NCBI GenBank assembly: GCA_018648865.1
Contig: JABGQH010000009.1
Location: 1 to 64,000, forward strand
DNA length: 64,000 bases
Reading direction: 5' to 3'
Source of the DNA: Candidatus Peregrinibacteria bacterium
Lineage (GTDB): Bacteria; Patescibacteriota; Gracilibacteria; Peribacterales; Peribacteraceae
The notes beneath the pieces were generated by a model that made no database searches, had not been told where the DNA came from, and saw nothing but the letters and a program-made list of their open reading frames with translations. A program made the position numbers and the translations under genes. Shown in pieces: positions 49,008-58,666 of the stretch (its first letter is position 1; every line of letters starts with the position of its first letter).

Positions 49008-50012
49008 ATGGCAAACTACATAGGATCAATTTCTTGTCTGCTTATTATGATTTCAAATAGTATAAAAAAAATGTCAGTTGTAGCACTAGGTGTTTTATTA
49101 ATTACAGCTTGTGTTAAACAAAATGCAGACGGAGGTGAGCTACCTCCAGAGGAGGTTCTAATGAAATCAGTTATTGCTGCTATGCAAACTGAATCAGCAA
49201 AATTTGATGTAGAAGGGAATATTCAAGTAAATAAACCTGATAGCTTAATAAATGCTAGCGCAGTTATTAAAGGACGACAGGATGCGATGGGAAAACAGTC
49301 ACACTTTTCTGCAGATATTCATCTTGTTTCTAACAATGCTTCTGAATCGCTGTCATTGGATACAAAAATTAAAATTACTACTCTAGGTCCAGACGAAATA
49401 TATTTGATGGTAGATGAATTGATTGCAGATGGAGAGAACCCATTATTTTCTGAATCATTAGTAAAAATGTTCACTGGAAAATGGATCACTGTTAAAAGTA
49501 ACGAGTCCGATATGGGTAATTCTACTGTAAGTCCTGATCCCAGATTATTACGTGCACAGGCAAAAGTTGTTAGAGTAAAGGAAGAATTGCCTTTCACGTC
49601 TATTGATGACAATGACACGTATCATTATTCGGTATCTGTAGATCCAGAAAAGTTAGCTCTATACTTAGAAGAAGTATCAAAGGAACAGGGTGAAGAGTTT
49701 GATAGTGAAATGCTTATGGAAATGTACAACACATTAATAGCATCAGGAGAAATTTGGATAGATGCAGATACATTTAATGTTAGAAAGATAGTGTGGAATA
49801 TTGATTCACTTATTACGCAAGATGGCACAGTAATTTCAGGAGAAATGGATGTTATGTTCTCTGATTTTAATAATGTAGAGCCAATACTTCCCCCAGATGA
49901 GAGTATTAGCATCACAGAAGCAATGGGCTCTATATTTGGGTCTCAATTACAAGACGAAGACGATCAATCTATACAATTAATGCTTCAGCAATCAATTCCA
50001 CTTAATGAGTAA
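49008..50012 (+). CDS. LppX/LolA-like lipoprotein
   Basis: MSVVALGVLLITACVKQ lipobox; AKFDVEGNIQVNKPDSLINASAVIKG; TGKWITVKSNESD. Start uncertain. Confidence 0.6.
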   Translation: MANYIGSISCLLIMISNSIKKMSVVALGVLLITACVKQNADGGELPPEEVLMKSVIAAMQTESAKFDVEGNIQVNKPDSLINASAVIKGRQDAMGKQSHFSADIHLVSNNASESLSLDTKIKITTLGPDEIYLMVDELIADGENPLFSESLVKMFTGKWITVKSNESDMGNSTVSPDPRLLRAQAKVVRVKEELPFTSIDDNDTYHYSVSVDPEKLALYLEEVSKEQGEEFDSEMLMEMYNTLIASGEIWIDADTFNVRKIVWNIDSLITQDGTVISGEMDVMFSDFNNVEPILPPDESISITEAMGSIFGSQLQDEDDQSIQLMLQQSIPLNE

Positions 50013-51988
50013 TGGATACTAACCAACAATCTGTAGACGGCATTTCGGTTGATCAGCCGGCAATTTCGAAAGCTAATCCTAATATTAAGATGGCTTTATT
50101 GATTATTTTTTTAACGCCATATGTAATATTTGTTTTTTGGTGCTTATTCTTGTTGGCATTTTTGCCAAATGCAAAAGGGGACTTTGAACAGCTAATACCG
50201 CTTGGTGTAATGAGTGGATTTTCTGGCGCTGCAGTTTTATCAATAATCGCTGCATTCTTATTAAAGAGGATTGTATTTGCAGATAAACAGAGAATAATTA
50301 CAATCTTAGGAGTAACAAAAATATCTGCTGTGATATTGCCAGGAATAATTATTGCTTTATTTACAGTATATAAAATACAACAAGAGCCATCCCTATCATT
50401 GCAGATACTGGCTCCAGAGATTCAAGGAAAATTAATTGCCCCTTTAACAATTACATTTGGTCTAAATGAAGCTGCAGATGTATTAAGTAGAAGGGGACTG
50501 AGTATAGAATCAATTTCTTGGGATTTCGAAGGAGACGGGGAAGCTAATGAGGAAACAATCGAAACAGAGTCAACTGCATACTACGAAGACAAAGGAACAT
50601 ATGACGTTGCTGTGAAACTTACTTTGACTGATGGTTCATTTAGATATATATATAGAAAACTACTTATCGCAGATGCTGTATTTTCTGTCTTTCCAATTCA
50701 GCCAATAGTAGACGAGCCAGTTACACTTAGTATTGAACACATGATTAATGATCCTGTTAAGCTAGTAGAAGCAAAATGGGATTTTCAAAGTGACGGAGAA
50801 ATAGATGAAATAACAGACAAAACAGATGTTTCATTTACTTATCCTAGAACTGGATTAAACACAGTTACTGTAACAATGCTTCTTAGTAATCAAACTCTGT
50901 TAACAATGCAAAGGGAGATTACAATTACAGACCCTCCTCCACTTCCTTTCCCAGTAAGTATAGAAACTGATCCAATTAACCTAATTGGACCTGCTCCTTT
51001 TGGTATTTTATTTAGCATAGAAACCAGTGAGCCATTTCAAAGTGTAGATTGGGACTTAGGAGACGGTAATAAGGCAAGTGGAGATCGCATAGGCCATACT
51101 TTTGAAGATAACGGTAATTATTACGTCACAGCAGAGGTCAGGTCTAATAGCGGTGTAGTTGCACGCGTGAGTAAAACAGTTCGTGTTGTAGATGTATTAA
51201 GGTTACCGGATCTAAAATTCGTAGGAACACCAGATATAAGAGGTAGAAAGATTTCTGGTGAAGTTCCTTTGCAAATTGAGGTAAGTCCAGAAACAAATCA
51301 ACCATTAATTGATTTTGTTTGGGAGGCTCCAAATGCTACGGCTGTTGAATCTACTGACACTGTGTTAAAGGCAATTTATAGAAGGCCAGGAACATATACA
51401 GCAACAATGATTGCAACTGGGCCATCTAAAAATGTTTTAAGAATGTCGCTAACAATAGAGGTATTACCTCCAAGTTCTATAATCGCAATTCGTATGAGTC
51501 CAGAGGGCGGTGTTTCTCCTCTCCTAGTTCGTTTTGATGCATCTGAAACTGTAATACCAGATGAAGAAATCACTGGGTTTGAATGGAAGTTTGGAGACGG
51601 TATACAATCTTCTCCTATACAAAGTGGTGCACAGATTGAGTATCTATTTGAACAACCTGGTACTTACAGAATATTAGTTACTGCATTTACAACTAGTGGA
51701 AAAACATTCAGCGCAGAAAGAACTATAGTAGTACGTGCTCCTGTATTAGATGCTTGTTTCACAACTAGTAGAACATCAGGCAAAGCGCCACTAGGTGTTA
51801 GCTTTGATATGTCTTGTACTACAGGTAGATCAGACGATATAGAATGGGACTTTGGAGATGGTTCAACAACAGACGAGAATAATCCTATCCATGTATTCGA
51901 GAGACCAGGTACATATAATGTTATCCTTTCTCTAAAAGATGAACAGGGCTCATTGAGCCAAGAAATGCTTACTATTACTTCCCAATAA
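50012..51988 (+). CDS. Membrane-anchored PKD-domain protein
   Basis: N-terminal TMs; repeated PKD signatures SWDFEGDGEANEE, EWKFGDGIQSSP, EWDFGDGSTTDENNPIHVFERPGTYNVIL. Confidence 0.85.
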   Translation: MDTNQQSVDGISVDQPAISKANPNIKMALLIIFLTPYVIFVFWCLFLLAFLPNAKGDFEQLIPLGVMSGFSGAAVLSIIAAFLLKRIVFADKQRIITILGVTKISAVILPGIIIALFTVYKIQQEPSLSLQILAPEIQGKLIAPLTITFGLNEAADVLSRRGLSIESISWDFEGDGEANEETIETESTAYYEDKGTYDVAVKLTLTDGSFRYIYRKLLIADAVFSVFPIQPIVDEPVTLSIEHMINDPVKLVEAKWDFQSDGEIDEITDKTDVSFTYPRTGLNTVTVTMLLSNQTLLTMQREITITDPPPLPFPVSIETDPINLIGPAPFGILFSIETSEPFQSVDWDLGDGNKASGDRIGHTFEDNGNYYVTAEVRSNSGVVARVSKTVRVVDVLRLPDLKFVGTPDIRGRKISGEVPLQIEVSPETNQPLIDFVWEAPNATAVESTDTVLKAIYRRPGTYTATMIATGPSKNVLRMSLTIEVLPPSSIIAIRMSPEGGVSPLLVRFDASETVIPDEEITGFEWKFGDGIQSSPIQSGAQIEYLFEQPGTYRILVTAFTTSGKTFSAERTIVVRAPVLDACFTTSRTSGKAPLGVSFDMSCTTGRSDDIEWDFGDGSTTDENNPIHVFERPGTYNVILSLKDEQGSLSQEMLTITSQ

Positions 51989-51993
51989 TTAAA

Positions 51994-52086
51994 ATGAAGC
52001 AAAAAAAAGTTGTCCGAATCGTAGCTACTGTAGGTGCTTTAGCAATTGTTGCAGCAGCCTTATTGCCTGTGTTAAGCGCTTTCTAG
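51994..52086 (+). CDS. Putative 30-aa small hydrophobic protein
   Basis: MKQKKVVRIVATVGALAIVAAALLPVLSAF; basic N-terminus + TM in the gap after the PKD gene; below the ORF-track size cutoff. Confidence 0.5.
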   Translation: MKQKKVVRIVATVGALAIVAAALLPVLSAF

Positions 52087-53103
52087 TTAGTCAGATGCTT
52101 TTCCAGATTTAAATGACTCATATGCGAGATCACCTTTTTCCCGAAAGAGAAAATATCCAGCTGCAGCAATCATAGACCCGTTATCTGTACAGTATTTTAT
52201 TTTTGTAGGGCATCGAACAGTTTTATCTTTGAAAGTAGAATTCACGATCTCTCTTAAATGATTATTAGCAGATACTCCACCAACAATATGAATTTCATTA
52301 CATTCATCATGTTCAGATACTGCTCGTTTTAATCTATCTACAAGATGAGCGCATATAGCATTCTCGTAAGACGCAGAAATATCAACAAGTTGCTTATCTG
52401 TAAGTGATTCAGGCGTATCGATATTTAGATCTCTTAAAAGATATTTAAGTGATGTCTTTAGTCCAGAGAAACTAAAATCTAGTGATTTATCATTTGCTAG
52501 AGGTAGAGGAAACTTATGTGAAGTAGCATCTCCATCTATTGCAGTTTTGCTAATCGATGGGCCACCAGGGTAGGGGAGCCCTAGCTGAATTGCTCCTTTA
52601 TCGAATGCTTCTCCTGCTGCATCATCTTTTGTTGATCCAAGTAATATTCCCTCTGTATGAGACTTTCTAAGCCAAAGATCTGTATGACCGCCAGAAACAG
52701 ATAAAGTTAAAATTGGATAACTTGGTTCATCCTCACATTCCAACCATACGGATGATAAATGACCTAAGGTGTGATTAACTCCAATTAATGGCTTATTCCA
52801 TATTGAGCAGAATGCTCTAGCAGTAGATGTGCCTACCAAAAGAGAGCCAAGTAATCCGGGCCCCTTTGTTACTGCTACTGCATCAATGTCCATTGCAGAA
52901 AGATTAGCCTCACTAAGTGCAGTATTTAGTACAGGAATCATATATTCAACTTGAGCTCTGGCAGCTTCCTCTGGGATAACTCCTCCTGCATTCTCAAAAA
53001 GCTCAATTGAGCTGCTAGTTACATTAGATAAAACCTTTCTTCCATCTTCTACTATTGCAACAGAGGTTTCATCGCACGATGTTTCTATTCCTAGTATTAG
53101 CAC
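52087..53103 (-). CDS. tsaD: tRNA threonylcarbamoyladenosine biosynthesis protein TsaD
   Basis: GTG start; LILGIETSCDETSVAIV, VTKGPGLLGSLLVG, GVNHTLGHL, LTLSVSGGHTDL. Confidence 0.96.
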   Translation of the reverse strand: MLILGIETSCDETSVAIVEDGRKVLSNVTSSSIELFENAGGVIPEEAARAQVEYMIPVLNTALSEANLSAMDIDAVAVTKGPGLLGSLLVGTSTARAFCSIWNKPLIGVNHTLGHLSSVWLECEDEPSYPILTLSVSGGHTDLWLRKSHTEGILLGSTKDDAAGEAFDKGAIQLGLPYPGGPSISKTAIDGDATSHKFPLPLANDKSLDFSFSGLKTSLKYLLRDLNIDTPESLTDKQLVDISASYENAICAHLVDRLKRAVSEHDECNEIHIVGGVSANNHLREIVNSTFKDKTVRCPTKIKYCTDNGSMIAAAGYFLFREKGDLAYESFKSGKASD

Positions 53104-53109
53104 AAGCTT

Positions 53110-53115
53110 AGTATA
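53110..53115 (-). promoter_or_regulatory. Leaderless-type -10 of tsaD (TATACT, 6 nt before GTG)
   Basis: TATACT-aagctt-GTG. Confidence 0.6.
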
Positions 53116-53197
53116 CGTAAAATTGAGGATAATGAAGAGATAGATTAATAAAAATTGTAATACAATTTATTATATAATGAAGATTAGATTTCGTATT

Positions 53198-53232
53198 CCC
53201 TCTCCCGGCGGGAGAGGGTTAGGGAGAGGGGG
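53198..53232. repeat. Dispersed-type palindromic repeat ccctctcccg-g-cgggagaggg + ttagggagaggg
   Basis: 10-bp perfect arms, 1-nt centre, followed by partial repetition. Confidence 0.6.
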
Positions 53233-53545
53233 TGATCACCATAAAGGACAAAGTACATAATTTATTTACTAAAATAATTCATTACATGTTCATTTTTTGT
53301 CTTGATACAAAAAACGAACCAAAAAAGATCAAGACAAACGCAGACTCGCTCGTCGCATACTTGCTAGACATAAGTTTAACTCACAGAGACAAGTCATCTG
53401 TTCGTGTATCACTAGAAACTATGCAATGCTCCTCTCTCAAACAAGTGCGCTTGCATTTTATGCTTAAGGCTCAAAGCTTATAGCTTAAAGCTATTTAAAC
53501 CGTTCCATTGCTTCACTGTTATACTGCTTCACTGTTTTACTGATA

Positions 53546-54352
53546 TTAAAGCCTATGCAGACCAATTCTTTTAGCTGTAACAATTAATCTGTCTTTTGTT
53601 GTTCCTATAGGGAAGCACGTCATCAACTTAAGTATCTTCTCATCCTTTTGTTGCTTTAAAATTTCAGTTTCAGAAACTGGAATTACGTAGGATTCTTGAA
53701 CAATGTATGTGATTCTAACCCCATCATCTATTAGATATATTGCATCTCCTTCTTTTAATGATGGAAGCGATCTAAAAATATTTCCATATATACTTTCTGC
53801 TGCACGTTCGTCTGGAGGGCTGCTATGACCTGCAATAATTATTGAACCCATTTCACCAGGTAAAACAGAATGAGGATATGCAACAGCTCCTTTTAGGAGT
53901 CCTATTTGCATTTGCTCTTCTAACATACCCCATTTTCTAGACTCCCAATAAGTGATAGACGGTAGCAAAACTGGAACACGTATGTTCAAAGAGGGGATTT
54001 GCAATGTAAAGGATCTTTGTAGCCCCCATTTTTCAAGTTCATTTTCAGTTTTAGCATTGTCTTCTTCTGAATTTATCTCTCTTGTTTCTACAGTTATATT
54101 AACTGGTGCAGACTCATGTAATTCATTTTTATCGATTTCATCTTCTATATTAATAAGTGATGCTTCTAAACTCTTTGTCTTAACATTGGAATATTCCAAG
54201 TAGCTTAAATTTCTGTTCCAAACATTTTCTTTTGATTCATATGTATTGGAATATGCAATATTGGCGATTGCTAATGTCCAAAGCAAAGAGGAAACAACAA
54301 CAGAGATCCCCGCAGCCGTATAAGCAAATTTCCAGTTTTGTTTTTGTGTCAT
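53546..54352 (-). CDS. Sortase family protein
   Basis: TLQIPSLNIRVPVLLPS, GSIIIAGHSSPPDERAAESIYGNIFRSLPSLKEGDAIYLI, LMTCFPIGTTKDRLIVTAKRI. Confidence 0.85.
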   Translation of the reverse strand: MTQKQNWKFAYTAAGISVVVSSLLWTLAIANIAYSNTYESKENVWNRNLSYLEYSNVKTKSLEASLINIEDEIDKNELHESAPVNITVETREINSEEDNAKTENELEKWGLQRSFTLQIPSLNIRVPVLLPSITYWESRKWGMLEEQMQIGLLKGAVAYPHSVLPGEMGSIIIAGHSSPPDERAAESIYGNIFRSLPSLKEGDAIYLIDDGVRITYIVQESYVIPVSETEILKQQKDEKILKLMTCFPIGTTKDRLIVTAKRIGLHRL

Positions 54353-54429
54353 TATGTATAATTATAACATATTATACTAAATATGTCTAACTCTTACATT
54401 AAATGGTAAATCTTTCTATACTTAGATAT

Positions 54430-55203
54430 ATGATTCAATTCTTCCCATCTAGAGAGATAGCTGTCCAGATCCTTAGTTTAAGTATTCATTGGTACGGATT
54501 GCTCTATTTAATCTCCTTTTGGATAGCATATTTAATACTCCCCAGACTAGGTAGAAAGCGTAAATTGAACCTTACGCATGATGATTGGGCATCATTGCTC
54601 ACATGGGCCGTAGTAGGTGTAATTGTAGGTGGTAGGCTAGGTTATGCTGTTTTATATGAACCTGTATATTTTTTAGCTAATCCATTAAAACTATTTGCAG
54701 TTTGGGAGGGCGGAATGTCGTCTCATGGAGGATTCGCTGGAGTTATTATCCTTTTATCCTATATTTTATGGGAGAGGCAGATTTCCTTAAAAAGGGTGGC
54801 TGATGTAGTAGTGATACCTGCTGCGATTGGCTTAGCTCTTGGCAGGCTAGGTAATTTTATTAATCAAGAGTTGTATGGGACTGTTACGACTTTGCCATGG
54901 GGTATGGAGTTTCCTTTAGCAGATGGAATTCGTCATCCACTTCAGATATATGGAATAATTAAAGATCTATTAATTGCTGGCGCTTGTTTCTGGTATTTAA
55001 ATAGAAAGCCTATTTGTATTGGTAGAACGGCTGCTTTGTTTATGATTCTTTATGGATCACTTAGGTTTTTACTAGAATTCATTCGTGATCAACAATATTC
55101 ACTATTTGATTTAGGCATTATTACTTTAACTAGGGGGCAAATGTATACACTTCCAATTTTGGTTCTTGGTTTGTTTTTGTGGGTTAAATGTAAGGATGAA
55201 TAG
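54430..55203 (+). CDS. lgt: Prolipoprotein diacylglyceryl transferase
   Basis: IHWYGLLYLISFWIAY, GGRLGYAVLYEP, VWEGGMSSHGGFAG, GRLGNFINQELYG. ORF track starts at 54403; TATACT precedes ATG 54430 by 7 nt. Confidence 0.93.
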   Translation: MIQFFPSREIAVQILSLSIHWYGLLYLISFWIAYLILPRLGRKRKLNLTHDDWASLLTWAVVGVIVGGRLGYAVLYEPVYFLANPLKLFAVWEGGMSSHGGFAGVIILLSYILWERQISLKRVADVVVIPAAIGLALGRLGNFINQELYGTVTTLPWGMEFPLADGIRHPLQIYGIIKDLLIAGACFWYLNRKPICIGRTAALFMILYGSLRFLLEFIRDQQYSLFDLGIITLTRGQMYTLPILVLGLFLWVKCKDE

Positions 55204-55244
55204 CTTTAAGACTTAAGCTTTAAGCTATAAAAAAATACTTAAAG

Positions 55245-56525
55245 CTAAAAGCTCATAGCTGATAGCTTTGCTTTTGCTACCTCTCTTTCATCCCAATCAA
55301 CTGCTCCTCCAATTTTGTTCATTGTGCTAAATGGGCCCATGCCGCATAGAACAACTGCGTCGCCTTCTTTCGCATTTTCAAAAAGGAAGGAGATTGCCTC
55401 ACTTCTGTCAAAAATCTTATACGCTTCGCATTTAGATTGATCTATTCCATTCCACACTTCATCAAGTACTGAATGAGGATCTTCTCCGTAGGTTTCATCC
55501 TCTGTAGCAACTACGAAGTCCGCAAGATCACTACATATCTGACCAACTATTGGTCTCTTCTCTTTCATTCTATCTCCACAGCTAGAGCAAAGAACCATTA
55601 CTCTTCCGTTCCCTCCAACTATTTGTCTAAGTGTGTTTAGAGTTTTTTCGTATGCATTAGGTGAAACTGCAAAATCTACAAATACAGAGAAAGGTTGTCC
55701 TTCATCTATCATCTCCATTCTTCCTGGGATACTACTAAAATCGCTTAATGCTTCTACAGCTTCTAAAACAGATATGCCACAAGCTTTGGCACATCCAATT
55801 GCACACAAAGCGTTTTGAATGTTGAACAGACCAGGAATTGGGATAGATAGATTGATATTTTCATCGTTATTATTAATCAATGCAGTACATTTTGTATTTG
55901 AGGCTTTAATTTCTTTTGCTTGAACATCTGCAGCCTCCTCTGTATCTGAAATTGAGATTGTTTTGCCTTTTAAAATAGAAGAGAAATATCCAAAAGATTC
56001 ATCCGAAGCATTAAGTACTTTAGTTCCGTTTTTACTAAGCATTCTAAGCAAAATTGCTTTATCTTTTATATATTGCTTCATTGAACCGTGATAATCCAAA
56101 TGCTCTAGCGAAATATTGGTGATAGTTGCAATACTAGGAAAAGTCCAACTTGAACGTCCTTGTACAAGTCCATGAGAAGACATCTCTACGACTGCATGCG
56201 TGCATCCCCTTTTAACAAGTTTTCTTAGAAACTTTTGGAGAACGAAAGGGCTTATAGATGTTAAATGCGTAGAATTTTCCTCAACTTCATCTTCTATTTG
56301 AACAAATGCTGTAGATGCTGCACCTGCTCTAATCCCATTTTTCTTTAGAATATGAGCAATCATTCCAGCAGTAGTGGTTTTACCATCTGTACCAGTTACG
56401 CCTATCACAGTTAGTTTCCTAGCAGGAAAACGGTACTTAAGTGCTGCAATCAATGCTTTAGATTGATGCCAGCCGAGTCTAAGTGGGCTCCTGTTGCCTA
56501 TATATTTTTTTAAGAACTTAATCAC
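55245..56525 (-). CDS. MurE-like Mur ligase
   Basis: VIGVTGTDGKTTTAGMIAHIL, SSHGLVQGRSSWTFPSIATITNISLEHLDYHGSMKQYI, NIQNALCAIGCA. Confidence 0.85.
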   Translation of the reverse strand: MIKFLKKYIGNRSPLRLGWHQSKALIAALKYRFPARKLTVIGVTGTDGKTTTAGMIAHILKKNGIRAGAASTAFVQIEDEVEENSTHLTSISPFVLQKFLRKLVKRGCTHAVVEMSSHGLVQGRSSWTFPSIATITNISLEHLDYHGSMKQYIKDKAILLRMLSKNGTKVLNASDESFGYFSSILKGKTISISDTEEAADVQAKEIKASNTKCTALINNNDENINLSIPIPGLFNIQNALCAIGCAKACGISVLEAVEALSDFSSIPGRMEMIDEGQPFSVFVDFAVSPNAYEKTLNTLRQIVGGNGRVMVLCSSCGDRMKEKRPIVGQICSDLADFVVATEDETYGEDPHSVLDEVWNGIDQSKCEAYKIFDRSEAISFLFENAKEGDAVVLCGMGPFSTMNKIGGAVDWDEREVAKAKLSAMSF

Positions 56526-56907
56526 TGAGTATCATTCTACAGGCTTCTATGTCTTGCTCAATCTGGTTCTTTAGTTCTTCTGGCCCTTTAAAATTTTGTA
56601 CTTCTCTTAAATATTGCATAACAGTAATAGTTATCTCTTTTGGAAGTGATTCTAGATATGAATCAAGTAGATGAATTTCACATGCTCTGGTGTCATTAAA
56701 AACAGGTCTGTCTCCGTAATGCATTACTCCAATATAAATATTATCATCATCACAGACTTTCACTAAACAGGCATAAATCCCATCATCCATCTCTTCTGGG
56801 ACAGCAGCCATATTTACGTTGATAGTTGGAATTCCGAGTTCTTTCCCGCCTCTGTCTGATCCAGTAATTGCAGAAGCTGTGAATGTTAGTGGTAGGGGAG
56901 TTGTCAT
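56518..56907 (-). CDS. Stand-alone riboflavin kinase domain protein
   Basis: GSDRGGKELGIPTINVNMAAVPEEMDDGIYACLV...GVMHYGDRPVFNDTRACEIHLLDS matches the RibF C-terminal kinase pattern; no FAD-synthetase domain. Confidence 0.75.
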   Translation of the reverse strand: MTTPLPLTFTASAITGSDRGGKELGIPTINVNMAAVPEEMDDGIYACLVKVCDDDNIYIGVMHYGDRPVFNDTRACEIHLLDSYLESLPKEITITVMQYLREVQNFKGPEELKNQIEQDIEACRMILSD

Positions 56908-56986
56908 AGGTTCAGTTTACATTATTTACATAAAGACTATATGTTTTATATGAAGATTGAAATATAGGTATGTATACTATTATTAA

Positions 56987-58666
56987 ATGAAAAAGATATG
57001 CACAAAGTGTTCGGCAGGATTTGAGATCACAGAAGAAGATATTGATATGCTGAGTGATTTAAGTCCTGTGATTGGAGGGAAGAAATACGAAATTCCACCA
57101 CCAACGCTTTGTCCTAGGTGTAGATCCAAAAGAAGGCTATCTCATGTTAACCAATTAAATTTATATGAGAGGAAATGTAATCTAACTGGAGCAAGCATTA
57201 TTTCAAATATTAGACCTGAGTTGCCTTATAAGGTATATCGCCAAGAAGATTGGTACAGCGATAAGTGGGATCCATTAGATTATGGAATGAATTTTGATTT
57301 TAATAGACCATTTTTTGAACAATGGAATGAGCTTGTATTAAATGTTCCACTCCCCAATCTATTTACAGGATATGAATTTGATGAAAATTGTGAATATACA
57401 AACCACGCAGGTAAAAATCAGAATTGTTATTTGGTTTTTGATTCAGATGAAGACAGAGACTGCTATTACAGCTACAGCATAAATCAGTGTGTAAATTGTA
57501 TGGACTGCTATCGAACTAGGAAGTCTGAATTATGTTATGAGTGTGTTGATTGTGTTAAATGTTATGAGTCTTCATTCTTACAAGATTGTAATAATTGTAG
57601 CTCTAGCATGTTTTTAAAAAACTGTACTGGATGTAAAAACTGCTTGATGTGCTCTAACATGAACAATAAAGAATATTTTGTAGAAAATAAAAAAGTTTCA
57701 AAAGAAGAGTTTGAAAACTTTAGATCATTATTGGGTTCATATGCTTCTTTAAAGAATGCAAAAGAAAGGTTTATGAAATTAAAATTAGAGTATCCACAAA
57801 AATATATACATGGGATTCAAAACGAAGATGTAGTAGGGGATTACCTAGTTAATTGTAAAAATGCATATATGTGCTTCGATAGCGAGGACTTATGGGATTG
57901 CAGGTATGTTTGCCAAGGTTTTATGCCTCTAAAAAATTGTATGGATATAGATGAATGTGGAGAGGCAGAAAAGTTGTATGAGTGCACGGTTTGTGGTTAC
58001 CAAATTAATTCCTGTTGCTTCTGTGACCATACATTAGGAATGATGACTGACCTTTTATATTGTTCCCATTGCCCACATACTACAGATTCATTTGGTTGCA
58101 GAGGTGTTCAAAGAAAGGAGTACTGCATTCTAAATAAGCAATATACAAAAGAAGAATATGAAGAATTGGTACCTAGGATTATTAATCACATGATTGAAAC
58201 AGGTGAATGGGGCGAGAACTTTCCATCCACAACATCTAAATACGCATATAACGAGACGATGGCTCAAGATCATTATCCACTAAATAAAGAGCAGGCAGTT
58301 AAAGAAGGTTTAAATTGGCTAGATGATGAAAAGAAGATTGATCAATACATGGGTCCAGTAAATGTATTACCAGATAATGTGAAAGATGCCCCCGATGATG
58401 TTTGTAAAAAAATCTACATTTGTGAGGAATCAGGTGAGCCATATAAAATTATTCCTCAGGAACTTTCGTTTTATAAAGAATTAAATTTACCATTACCTAG
58501 AAAAGGTTTCTTTAAACGTAATAAGGATAGAATGAAGTTAAGAAGCCCAAGAAAATTATATGGCAGGAAATGCGAAGAGTGCGGAATTGAATTCATGACT
58601 TCTTATGCATTAGATAGAGAGGAAAAAATCTTTTGCGAATCCTGTTACCAGAAAGCTCTAATATGA
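56987..58666 (+). CDS. Cys-rich zinc-ribbon paralog 1
   Basis: N-terminal CTKC...CPRC, central Cys ladder, YCILNKQYTKEEYEELVPRI, YNETMAQDHYPL, C-terminal CEEC...CESC. Confidence 0.85.
   Translation: MKKICTKCSAGFEITEEDIDMLSDLSPVIGGKKYEIPPPTLCPRCRSKRRLSHVNQLNLYERKCNLTGASIISNIRPELPYKVYRQEDWYSDKWDPLDYGMNFDFNRPFFEQWNELVLNVPLPNLFTGYEFDENCEYTNHAGKNQNCYLVFDSDEDRDCYYSYSINQCVNCMDCYRTRKSELCYECVDCVKCYESSFLQDCNNCSSSMFLKNCTGCKNCLMCSNMNNKEYFVENKKVSKEEFENFRSLLGSYASLKNAKERFMKLKLEYPQKYIHGIQNEDVVGDYLVNCKNAYMCFDSEDLWDCRYVCQGFMPLKNCMDIDECGEAEKLYECTVCGYQINSCCFCDHTLGMMTDLLYCSHCPHTTDSFGCRGVQRKEYCILNKQYTKEEYEELVPRIINHMIETGEWGENFPSTTSKYAYNETMAQDHYPLNKEQAVKEGLNWLDDEKKIDQYMGPVNVLPDNVKDAPDDVCKKIYICEESGEPYKIIPQELSFYKELNLPLPRKGFFKRNKDRMKLRSPRKLYGRKCEECGIEFMTSYALDREEKIFCESCYQKALI

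Noticed and set aside
53232-53483. 83-aa ORF downstream of the ccctctccc repeat
   Set aside because: Lies in repeat-rich intergenic DNA, no recognisable domain or upstream signal.
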